The notes beneath the pieces are model-generated. The model was not told the DNA's origin. It did no database searches and was given only the letters and a program-made list of their open reading frames with translations. The position numbers and the translations under genes are program-made. 14,187 bases of DNA from Dunaliella salina. Lineage: Eukaryota > Chlorophyta > Chlorophyceae > Chlamydomonadales > Dunaliellaceae. The number at the start of each line of letters is the position of its first letter. Position 1 is the stretch's first letter. The DNA lies in contig MU069846.1 of the NCBI GenBank assembly GCA_002284615.2, forward strand, positions 119,030-133,216, in the 5' to 3' direction. This document shows positions 7,981 through 14,187 of this stretch, in pieces.

Positions 7981-8150
7981 CACCTGTTGATACCTGCAGC
8001 TCCTCATGCTGCCTGTTGGCACTCCATGCTTTGCATGCCGCCTGTTGGCTCTTTGTGCCACCTGTGACCATCTCAGGCACTTGGTGCACTTTGCGCCACC
8101 TGTTACCACTTCATGCACCTGGTGCTAATTATATGGGACAGAATATGGGA
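7981..8150. repeat. Transitional repeat zone between fields 1 and 2
   Basis: Motifs of both fields are mixed here: GCCGCCTGTTGGC and GCCACCTGTGACC resemble field 1, while GCACTCCATG is the anchor of field 2. It reads as a decayed ancestor or junction of the two. Confidence 0.55.
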
Positions 8151-9430
8151 GCATCAAACACCAAAGCACCTGATGCTGCTCTTGCCGTGCACTCCATGAT
8201 GTTTGTGTCATGGCACCTGATGCTGCACAAATGCTGCTCAAATGCCTAAGCACCTGATGCTGCTCTTGCCGTGCACTCCATGTTGTGTGTGTCACAGCAC
8301 CTGATGCTGCTCAAGCGCTAAATGCCAAAGCACCTGCTGCTGTTCAAATACCATAGGTCCTGGTGCTGCTCTTGCCGGCACTGCTCAAGTGCTGCTAAAG
8401 TGCCACATCACCTGATGCTCTTTATGCCACGCATTTCATGATGTTTGTGTCACAGCACCTGATGCTGCTCAAGTGCTGAAATGTCAAAGCACCTGCTGCT
8501 CAAATACTAAAACACCTGATGCTCTTTATGACATGCACTCCATGATGTTTGTGTCACAGGACCTAGTGTTGCTCATGCTGCTCAAATGTCAAAGCACCTG
8601 ATGCTGCTCTTGCAATTCACTCCATGATGCTTGTTTCACAGCACCTGATGCTGCACAAAAGCTGCTGAAACGTCAAAGCACTTGCTGCTGCACAAATTTG
8701 TCAAAAGTACCTGGTATCCTTTATGCCAGGCGCTCCATGATGTTTGTGTCACAGCACTCGAATGTCAAAGCAACTGCTGCTGCCCAAATGTCAAACCACC
8801 TGCTGCTGCACAAGTGTCAAAGCACTGATGCTACTCTTGCCATGCACTCCATGATGCTTGTTTCACAGCACCTGATGCTGCACTGATGCTACTCTTGCCA
8901 TGCACTCCATGATGCTTGTTTCACAGCACCTGATGCTGCCCAAACGTCAAAGCACTTGCTGCTGCACAAATGTCAAAAATACCTGATGCTCTTTATGCCA
9001 GGCACTCCATGATGTTTGTTTCACAGCACCCGACGCTGCTCAAATACTGCTCAACCGTCAAAGCACTTGCTGCTGCTCGAATGTCAAAGTGCTTAATGCT
9101 CTTTATGCCAGGCACTTTATGATGTTTGCGTCACAGCACATTAGCTGCCCAAACGCCAAAACACCTAATGCTGCTCTTGCCAGGCACTCCATGATGTTTG
9201 TGCCACAGCACCTTTGCTGCACAATTGCTGCACAAATGTCAAAGCACCTGCTGCTGCACAAGAATTTGTCATAAGTACCTGATGCCCTTTATGCCAGGCA
9301 CTCCATGATGTGTGTGTGTCACAACACCTCATGCTGCACGAAAATGCTGCTCAAATGTCAAAGCACCTGCTGCTGCGCAAATGTCAATGCACCTGATGCT
9401 CTTTATGCCAGGCACTCCATGATGTTTGTG
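8151..9430. repeat. Minisatellite field 2, about 13 copies of a unit of up to ~114 bp
   Basis: The anchor ACTCCATGATG or a close variant occurs at about 8191, 8275, 8433, 8537, 8619, 8732, 8846, 8904, 9004, 9114, 9186, 9300 and 9414. The modal spacing is about 114, with shorter variants of 58-110. A unit consists of the anchor, TTTGTGTCACAGCACCTGAT, CTGCTCAAATGTCAAAGC, ACCTGCTGCTGCACAAATG and CTCTTTATGCCAGGC. Several short ORFs traverse it because 114 is divisible by three. No product is recognisable. Confidence 0.85.
8823..8938. repeat. Perfect 58-bp tandem duplication inside field 2
   Basis: Positions 8823-8880 and 8881-8938 appear identical base for base, both starting CACTGATGCTACTCTTGCC and ending CACCTGATGCTG. 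Neighbouring units differ at many positions, so this is a very recent duplication. Confidence 0.85.
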
Positions 9431-9527
9431 TCCAAGCAGAAGGAGAAGGAGCTGGGATCAGCAATGTTTGACATGGTGGGTAGATACAGCAGTGCTGGTT
9501 GCAGCTGCTGAGGGCCCATTTTCTTGC

Positions 9528-9530
<3 letters not shown>

Positions 9531-9606
<76 letters not shown>

Positions 9607-9647
9607 CGTGTGTGCGTGTGTGCGTGTGTGCGTGTGTGCGCATGCGC
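9531..9647. repeat. (TG)34 plus (CG)n microsatellite, ends in GCGCATGCGC
   Basis: An uninterrupted TG run from 9531 to about 9598 passes into a CG run (about 9599-9608), then GTGTGTGC-type repeats, and ends at the palindrome GCGCATGCGC (9638-9647). Nearly every step alternates purine and pyrimidine, the sequence class that forms left-handed Z-DNA most readily. Confidence 0.9.
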
Positions 9648-9713
9648 AAAGGCAGCTGGGTGATTTGATGAGAAGCAGCTTGAGCTGGATTTAGACAAGT
9701 GTTCCGATTACAG

Positions 9714-9920
9714 ATTGCTACGACAAGGAAGGCTTGGCAAACAAAGCAAGGAAGGCTGCAAACTTGTTTGCATACTTTCTCAGGCACTTCCTGGCCCTTT
9801 GAATTGTGCAAGGCGGAGCATGCTATGCACAGCGCTCGTGCTGGAGAGAGCGCCTGTGTGAAGTCTGGCACCTGCAAAGGTTCAGCGCCTGAGAACCAGC
9901 ATACGCAGTCAATTTTTTAA
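9714..9920 (+). CDS. Possible exon of an unidentified protein
   Basis: After the acceptor-like CCGATTACAG at 9713 one frame reads IATTRKAWQTKQGR, then TSWPFELCKAEHAMHSARAG and SACVKSGTCKGSAPENQHTQ, to TAA at 9918. About 60 percent of third positions in the later half are G or C, similar to the dehydrogenase exons. An alternative is that it ends at AAAG|GTTCAG near 9878 and splices to CTTGCCCAG|CATCTC near 9938. The other two frames are also partly open. No family recognised. Confidence 0.22.
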   Translation: MATTRKAWQTKQGRLQTCLHTFSGTSWPFELCKAEHAMHSARAGESACVKSGTCKGSAPENQHTQSIF

Positions 9921-10378
9921 TTTTCTCTTGCCCAGCATCTCAAAACGTCATGTTGCACTCACACAAGCAGCATACAGGCAAGCTCCTCCAGCTCTTTAGG
10001 TCTTGCTCCGCCCCATCGGCCTCAGGGCTTCATCAGACTTACACACCATAGTTGAATTTGACCGCGACGCACCTCCCAATTTTCTTGAATTAAATGTTTC
10101 CATTACACATCAGTACTCACCCTGCCCAAAGCTTTTTTGTTCAGCACCTTTGCGCACCTTTACGCACCTTCACACAGCCCCCTGAAAGTTTCAGGCCCAT
10201 TACGCCCCAGTACGCACCCCTTAAAAAAAGGTAAATGTTGCGTGATGATCAAGTTCCACTATGGTGCATTGAAAGCAAGCAACACAGACTAACGGACGTC
10301 GAAAGCAATTCGACACAATCTGGTGGGATACATAAATTCATGTGACCAAATTTATTGGCTGAGCAGCATTGCCAAGTG
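9921..10378. other. No gene assigned
   Basis: There is a good polypyrimidine/acceptor signal ending CTCTTGCCCAG near 9937, with short open frames after it, and a small GCACCTTTGC/GCACCTTTAC/GCACCTTCAC triplication near 10145-10175. Nothing recognisable. Confidence 0.3.
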
Positions 10379-10452
10379 AGGTAAGGTTAAATTAGGTAAG
10401 GTCACATCGCTTTATCCGCCTACAAGGGTAGCTGAGCGGAAACACAGAGGCA
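10379..10452 (-). mobile_element. SINE-like fragment (copy B)
   Basis: Its body TTATCCGCCTACAAGGGTAG and CTGAGCGGAAACACAGA match copy A, preceded by a short GGTAAGGT-type tail. It lacks the tRNA-like head found in copy D. Confidence 0.65.
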
Positions 10453-10707
10453 TGTAACCAGACCAGTCTAGGCTTCAAAAATCGAAAGCCATGTAATTGA
10501 ATTGCCAAGTAATTGAGCCCAAGCCTTAGACACATGAAAGGAGAGAGAGCGGCATTGCCAAGTGAGTGAGCTTAAGCCCTGGGCATGAGGCAAAAGGAGC
10601 CAGTCCAGATAGCGGGAGGAGCATGGCTGCAGAAATGAAGGATGTTTTATGAGGATGACTCTGTACACTCTGATTTCTTGCATTCTGGAGAGCTGCTGGG
10701 TCACAAG

Positions 10708-10755
10708 GTAAGGTAAGGCTGCATTGCTTTATCCGCCTATATGGGCAGCTGAAAA
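10708..10755 (-). mobile_element. SINE-like fragment (copy C)
   Basis: It starts with tail repeats GTAAGGTAAGG directly after GGGTCACAAG and continues GCTTTATCCGCCTATATGGG before losing similarity at CAGCTGAAAAAG. It is truncated relative to copy D. Confidence 0.6.
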
Positions 10756-10842
10756 AGTCAAAAAGTCAAGCACAGCATCTCAAGCGAGCAGACACAAATT
10801 TAGGTAATTGCAAGACATTAGCTTGGTTCACGGGGTCACAAG

Positions 10843-10928
10843 GTAAGGTAAGGTAAGGGTACGTTGCTTTTTATGCCTCAAGTGGGCATCTGAGCGGAAT
10901 CGAACCCCCAACCTCCGGGTTGGCCACT
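10843..10928 (-). mobile_element. tRNA-like SINE (copy D, most complete)
   Basis: Read on the minus strand, the element begins near AGTGGCCAACCCGG, which fits the RNA polymerase III A box (TRGYNNANNNG). GGTTCGATTCC follows, a perfect B box. The spacing between boxes is short, so the tRNA-like region is reduced. The body then reads CGCTCAGATGCCC and CATAAAAAGC, and the 3' end is a pentanucleotide tail, CTTAC repeated. GGGTCACAAG flanks both sides (10833-10842 and 10929-10938), consistent with a target-site duplication. Confidence 0.65.
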
Positions 10929-11410
10929 GGGTCACAAGTATACGTGTCCATGATGCAGGCAAAAGGAGATGTGTGAAAGGATGAAACATGCCGCAAAGGT
11001 TCGTGCAGGCTTGCAAGGTTTGTCGAGCATGGGTTTGGTCGGATGCCTTGCACCATGATTTGGTGGGTTTTGAGCCAAGTCCTTGTGGTAGAGTGAGCAG
11101 GGGAAAAACAGTTCTGTTCTTGCATTCTGGGGGGCCACTGGGTCAAAAGTATACGTGTCCATGCTGCAGGCAAAAGAAGATGTGTGAAAGGCTGGAACAT
11201 GCAGCAAAGGTTTGTGCAGGCTTGCAAGGTTTGTCGAGCATGAATTTGGTTGGATGCCTCGATTTGGTGGGTTTTGAGCCAAGTCCTTGTGGTAGAGTGA
11301 GCAGGGAAGATAAAGTTCTGTTCTTGCATTCTGGGGGGCCACTGGATAATAAGTATGTGTGTCCATGCTGCAGGAAAGGGAGATGTGTGAAAGGATGGAA
11401 CATGCGGAGA
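10922..11410. repeat. Tandem ~205-211 bp repeat, 2.3 copies
   Basis: Units start at GGCCACTGG near 10922, 11133 and 11337 (periods 211 and 204). Each contains GTGTCCATG(A/C)TGCAGG, GATGTGTGAAAGG, GGCTTGCAAGGTTTGTCGAG, GGTGGGTTTTGAGCCAAGTC and TTCTTGCATTCTGGGGGG. The repeat supports long ORFs on both strands: 165 residues plus (10988-11485) and 204 residues minus (10932-11546). Both are repeat translations, the plus one with a recurring CPCCR motif. I do not call either a gene. Confidence 0.8.
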
Positions 11411-11505
11411 ATTTCTGCACAGGATGCCCCGTCAAGGCTTCTTTTCCCCTTCTTTTCTTGCTACTTTCGCACGGGATGGGCTTGATGCTTTGAATGCAAA
11501 TGCAG

Positions 11506-11536
11506 GTTTGGATACTACACTCCTCAGGTCCAGATG
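11506..11536 (+). CDS. Candidate mini-exon, unidentified gene near right end
   Basis: This 31-nt exon lies between acceptor AAATGCAG (11505) and donor ATG|GTGTGA. After one leftover base it reads FGYYTPQVQM. It ends in phase 0, matching the exon at 11627. Such small exons are hard to prove by eye; support comes from phase continuity with the next two exons. The upstream exon would have to end with two bases of a codon and was not found. Confidence 0.35.
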
Positions 11537-11626
11537 GTGTGACCATGATGCATTATGGCCCCACTTCAAAACGGCTCTAGCGCACTTTCGATCGACTGAA
11601 TTGTTTTGCCTCTTAATCACATGCAG

Positions 11627-11702
11627 CAACGAAGAGAAGCGGCCATGAGGAACACGTTGCTCCCATCGTACCACCCCTATGTAGCGGCCGTAAAGCGCGC
11701 AG
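11627..11702 (+). CDS. Candidate internal exon, unidentified gene
   Basis: A clear polypyrimidine tract and acceptor (TTGTTTTGCCTCTTAATCAC then ATGCAG) precede 25 codons, QRREAAMRNTLLPSY followed by HPYVAAVKRA, plus one base. The donor is GCGCAG|GTGGGT. Mixed basic and hydrophobic composition and G/C-rich third positions make this the most gene-like unassigned stretch in the window. The donor lies inside a repeat motif that recurs downstream. I recognise no family. Confidence 0.45.
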
Positions 11703-12370
11703 GTGGGTCAGGGATGAGGTTGGCTCCATGTATGAGGATGAGGGTCCCCCTTGTGTGCCACTGTCAAGTGCATTCTTAGGTTGATTTCGTGTCAAGGTGT
11801 CGGAGGCGTATGGGTGGTTGCAGGCTCGTGCAGCTGCCTACAAGTGTGCATATAGGTTCAGGCTAAGGGGCACCCAATGAATTTTTGTTTAGTTTGGCCT
11901 TCAGCCATGTTGTTTGACTGCTCAGCCCGCTGGGCATTGCCAGCCACACAAGAAACGTCCATGATCTCAGAAAGAAAAAAATACAGCTGATTTGAATTTT
12001 GCTAAAGAAAATGAGAAATGTCCTCATCGCTAACCTATATGTCCAAACATGAGGGTGAGAGGATTAGGATGGCCCCAGGTAAGAGGATATGGTGGTTTGG
12101 GGATGAAGGTCGCCCTTATGTGCTGCTGCCACGTGCGCTTGCCGGTTGAAGTCTTTTTAAGGTAACAGAGGCTAGAGGGTGTGATCAGGCTTGGCAGCTG
12201 CCTTCAAGTGTGCATCTGGTTAAGGATGAGGGTCAGCCCATGTAAGACAATATGCAGGCTTGAGGATGAGGGTCATGCCTGCGAGGCTGCCATCAAGTGC
12301 ACAGGTGGCTTAAGGGGGGTGAGGGCCCTCCATATGTGGCTGCCATGAGCGCGCAGGTTATTAGGGATGA
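11703..12370. repeat. Diffuse ~55-bp repeat (GCGCAGGT...GGATGAGGGTC), partly intronic
   Basis: Degenerate copies share GCTGCC(A/T)(T/A)CAAGTG, then a (C/G)GCAGGT(G/T)-like step, then GGATGAGGGTC. Examples are near 11697-11750, 11760-11800, 12096-12150, 12200-12240, 12262-12320 and 12345-12372. The first part (11703-11925) is the proposed intron of the flanking candidate gene; the rest lies beyond its stop codon. Confidence 0.5.
11926..11990 (+). CDS. Candidate terminal exon, unidentified gene
   Basis: The acceptor GTTGTTTGACTGCTCAG (11925) is followed by two bases that complete the codon left open at 11702 (G|CC, Ala). The frame then reads RWALPATQETSMISERKKYS and stops at TGA (11988-11990). 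Phase agreement across three exons gives a continuous 57-residue C-terminus. Competing acceptors in the same phase at 12468 (CTTTTACCTTTAG) and near 12600 (ATGCTTGCAG) would give other short ends, so the last exon is less certain than the one at 11627. Confidence 0.38.
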
Positions 12371-12618
12371 AATTCCAGAACAAGAGCTTGGATTTGCCGC
12401 TTGACAATACATATGTGCAAGCACCGACACGACGCACAGCTACAAAGCTGAAAGTCTTTTACCTTTAGTTGAGGAGCCCTCCATCCTCAATGTTGCCAGC
12501 ACGCGCATATGAAGTGCTGGAGTCAAATTTCCGCATGGTGTATGTGCCAAGATGCGCCTTCTGCTTGTGCCATTCCGGTTTAGCCTGCACATGCTTGCAG
12601 CCAGAAAGCACCTGAAAC
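12371..12618. other. No gene assigned; alternative acceptors only
   Basis: The stretch contains two acceptor-like sites, at 12468 and near 12600, each followed by a short open frame. No recognisable product on either strand. Confidence 0.3.
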
Positions 12619-12841
12619 AGAGCAGATCAAACTCTGACAGCAAAACAGAGCAGGTCAAACTCCGACAGCTCACAGAGCAGGTCAAACTTTGACAGCAAAA
12701 CAGAGCAGATCGAACTCTGACAGCAAAACAGAGCAGATCAAACTCTAACGGCAAAACAGAGCAGGTCAAACTCTGACAGCAAAACAAAGCAGATCAAACT
12801 CTGACGGCAAAACAGAGCAGATCAAACTCTGACAGTGATTT
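12619..12841. repeat. 28-bp tandem array, 8 copies
   Basis: The consensus is AGAGCAGATCAAACTCTGAC followed by AGCAAAAC. Copies start at 12619, 12647, 12674, 12702, 12730, 12758, 12786 and 12814; the second is 27 bp. The period is not a multiple of three, so successive copies fall in rotating frames. There are no spacers between copies. Confidence 0.9.
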
Positions 12842-12941
12842 ACTGCAGGTTGCATGTCAGGTGAGGAGCGTTGTTGGCGCAATCCAGTCATGTGGCGTTT
12901 TTTCCAACGTGCTAAGCAAGAAGGTGCTGACTGATGGCCTC

Positions 12942-13135
12942 GTAAGATGGAGATGCATCTCTGCTTGCATGTGCTGGCTGATGGCCTTGCCGACTGTAAT
13001 GCGGACCCATAGCCTTGCTGATTGACATGCTGACTAAGAGCCTTGCAAAATGGAAGTGCGTTGCTTCCGATCTCACATTCTGGTAAGGCCTTGCAAAATG
13101 GAAGTGCATCTCCCCCGGTCTCACATGCTTACCAA
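12942..13135. repeat. Short repeat family GCCTTGCAAAATGGAAGTGC
   Basis: Two adjacent 48-bp copies start at 13040 and 13088, each GCCTTGCAAAATGGAAGTGC followed by a TCTCACAT-containing tail. A more diverged copy, GGCCTCGTAAGATGGAGATG, lies near 12936. Phrases GCTGA(C/T)TGA and GGCTGATGGCCTTG recur between them. Confidence 0.7.
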
Positions 13136-13385
13136 CCCTGAGAGCTGCATTCCTATTTTTTCATGTTAGACCTTGAGTTATTTCCAAGGCCTCTTGCAGG
13201 GGCCTTATGTCTACCCAAAGTGTGCCCTGACAAGCCGATCTTTATGTATGTGGGTTTGCCAATTCCATGTGTACATGTCATGTTTTATATTTTGCCGGCC
13301 AAAAAGCTGATATATACGGCATATTTCAATGGAATAGGCCAATGGAATACGCCAACCCTATCTGTTTGTCATATAAAGGCCACAT
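13136..13385. other. No gene seen
   Basis: The stretch contains a short direct repeat CAATGGAATAGGC/CAATGGAATACGC near 13328-13356 and TATATA near 13310. Open frames here run into the minisatellite and are not recognisable. Confidence 0.3.
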
Positions 13386-13562
13386 GCCTGGCCTCTCTTT
13401 CGCATGGCCTCTCCTTTGCACAGAAATCCTTTCCTTTTTGAATGGCCTCTCCTGTGCATGGGATCTTCTTTGCATGGCTTCTTCTATGCATGGCCTCTCC
13501 TTTGCCTGGCCCCTCCTTTGCACGGAAATCCTTTCCTTTGTATGGCCTCTCTCTTGCATGGC
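13386..13562. repeat. Minisatellite with GCATGGCCTCTCCTTTG units
   Basis: Irregular 16-18 bp units of GCATGGCCTCTCCTTTG type are arranged in a higher-order pattern. The block CAC(A/G)GAAATCCTTTCCTTT occurs at 13419 and again at 13521, 102 bp apart. ORFs on both strands through it are repeat translations. Confidence 0.8.
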
Positions 13563-13686
13563 CTTGTCTCAGCCCGAGGCTAGCCTGATGAGCCTTGATC
13601 CTTCATCTTGTGGAGCCCATGAGCCTACTTTATGAAAAGTGGCCTTTTTTCTGCATTGCCCTGATGGGCCATTTTTGGTGTCATGG

Positions 13687-13930
13687 TTAGGGTGCGAGAT
13701 ATACTAGTATTTCTGAAAAAATGCTAGTATATAGTATACAATACTATAACTATACTATACTATACTACTATACTATACTATACTATACCTATACTATACT
13801 ATACTATACTATAAATGCTAGTATATAGTATATACAATAGTATATACTATTTACTAAGGCTTTAACCTTTTTTAACCTTCTACAACCCCCCATATACTAG
13901 TATACAGTATATACTGACCTCGAACCCTAG
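13687..13930. mobile_element. MITE-like AT-rich foldback element with target duplication
   Basis: The left end TTAGGGTGCGAG and the reverse complement of the right end, CTAGGGTTCGAG, match at 10 of 12 bases, and ATACTAGTAT lies a few bases inside both ends. The element is bracketed by a direct repeat TCATGG at 13681-13686 and 13931-13936, as expected of a target-site duplication. The interior is an AT-rich TATAC repeat flanked by two copies of ATGCTAGTATATAGTATA (near 13731 and 13817). At 244 bp with no coding capacity it fits a non-autonomous element. No transposase family can be assigned. Confidence 0.6.
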
Positions 13931-13936
13931 TCATGG

Positions 13937-14040
13937 TCATTGTGAAGACCACAGGCATGTCCTTTGCAGAGGCCTTGGCTCTGCTTAAGCCTTGAGGCGT
14001 AAATAATATAGGTCGTAGCATGCCTTGAACAGTGATGACT
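13937..14040. other. No gene seen
   Basis: Short unique stretch between the MITE-like element and the terminal tandem array; nothing recognisable. Confidence 0.3.
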
Positions 14041-14187
14041 CTCATGGAGGTCAGGGGCCCTTCCCTTGCATGCAAGTGTCATGCGCCTCATGGGGATGTC
14101 ATGCGCCTCAAAAAGGGATGACGCATGCAAGTGTCATGCGCCTCATGGGGATGTCATGCGCCTCATGGAGATCAGGGGCCCTTCCCT
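14041..14187. repeat. Tandem array running off the right edge
   Basis: A 43-bp block starting GCATGCAAGTGTCATGCGCC occurs at 14068-14110 and 14123-14165, apparently identical. An outer block, CATGGAGGTCAGGGGCCC or its one-base variant, occurs at 14043 and 14164, so a ~121-bp higher-order unit is starting again at the window end. Confidence 0.85.

Noticed and set aside
9384..9877. Minus-strand ORFs of 104 and 139 residues with poly His-Thr
   Set aside because: They are the translation of the (TG)n/(CA)n microsatellite and its flanks.
10988..11485. 165-residue plus-strand ORF as a gene
   Set aside because: It is the translation of the ~205-bp tandem repeat and continues past the repeat only into low-complexity Phe/Leu sequence. 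The opposite strand is equally open.
12619..12841. CRISPR-like array of 28-bp repeats
   Set aside because: The repeats are directly adjacent with no unique spacers, vary between copies, and lie in intron-containing eukaryotic DNA.
13267..13635. 122-residue plus-strand ORF with repeated GLSFAWPLLCTEIL
   Set aside because: It follows the minisatellite units; the minus strand is also open over the same stretch and no product is recognisable.
13687..13698. Telomere-like TTAGGG at the start of the AT-rich element
   Set aside because: It is a single copy and is better explained as the element's terminal inverted repeat.

Overview
This window is nuclear DNA of a eukaryote, most likely a unicellular alga. 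The evidence is coding sequence split by GT-AG introns, splice acceptors that often read TGCAG or CTCAG, a long first intron, no operons or long prokaryotic ORFs, and very heavy loading with micro- and minisatellites. A chlorophyte is my best guess, from acceptor style, codon third positions and (TG)n tracts. No lineage marker is present, so that guess is weak.

The only gene I recognise is at the left edge, on the + strand. It is the last two coding exons (149-319 and 2125-2235) of a bacterial-type D-3-hydroxybutyrate dehydrogenase of the short-chain dehydrogenase/reductase (SDR) superfamily, separated by an 1805-bp phase-0 intron. The exons give the C-terminal 93 residues; the nucleotide-binding fold and catalytic triad lie upstream of the window. 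The intron carries a G-rich tract suited to a G-quadruplex, three diverged copies of a ~240-bp repeat, several short hairpins, and a 32-bp decayed copy of the end of the upstream exon.

From 2236 to 6650 there are only candidate exons, all + strand and unidentified. The best set is 4469-4543, 5357-5416 and 5721-5780: three phase-0 exons that would join into a small membrane-protein C-terminus. Weaker candidates are 2996-3190 and 6156-6303.

From 6660 to 9430 two large minisatellite fields sit side by side and share an ACCTG(A/G)TGCT core. The first holds 219-231 bp higher-order units, with an inverted copy at its left edge that makes a ~370-bp imperfect palindrome. The second holds about 13 copies of a unit of up to ~114 bp. 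A 117-bp alternating purine/pyrimidine (TG/CG) tract follows at 9531-9647.

From 10380 to 11410 there are copies of a tRNA-like SINE (minus strand, GTAAG/CTTAC tail) and a ~205-211 bp tandem repeat. From 11506 to 11990 three phase-compatible exons form the probable 3' end of an unidentified gene; its donor at 11703 lies in a repeat that recurs downstream to about 12370. An 8-copy 28-bp array (12619-12841), further minisatellites, an AT-rich MITE-like element with a 6-bp target duplication (13687-13930) and a tandem array running off the right edge complete the window.

No complete gene, intact tRNA, rRNA or CRISPR array is visible. The longest ORFs lie in tandem repeats and are probably not genes.
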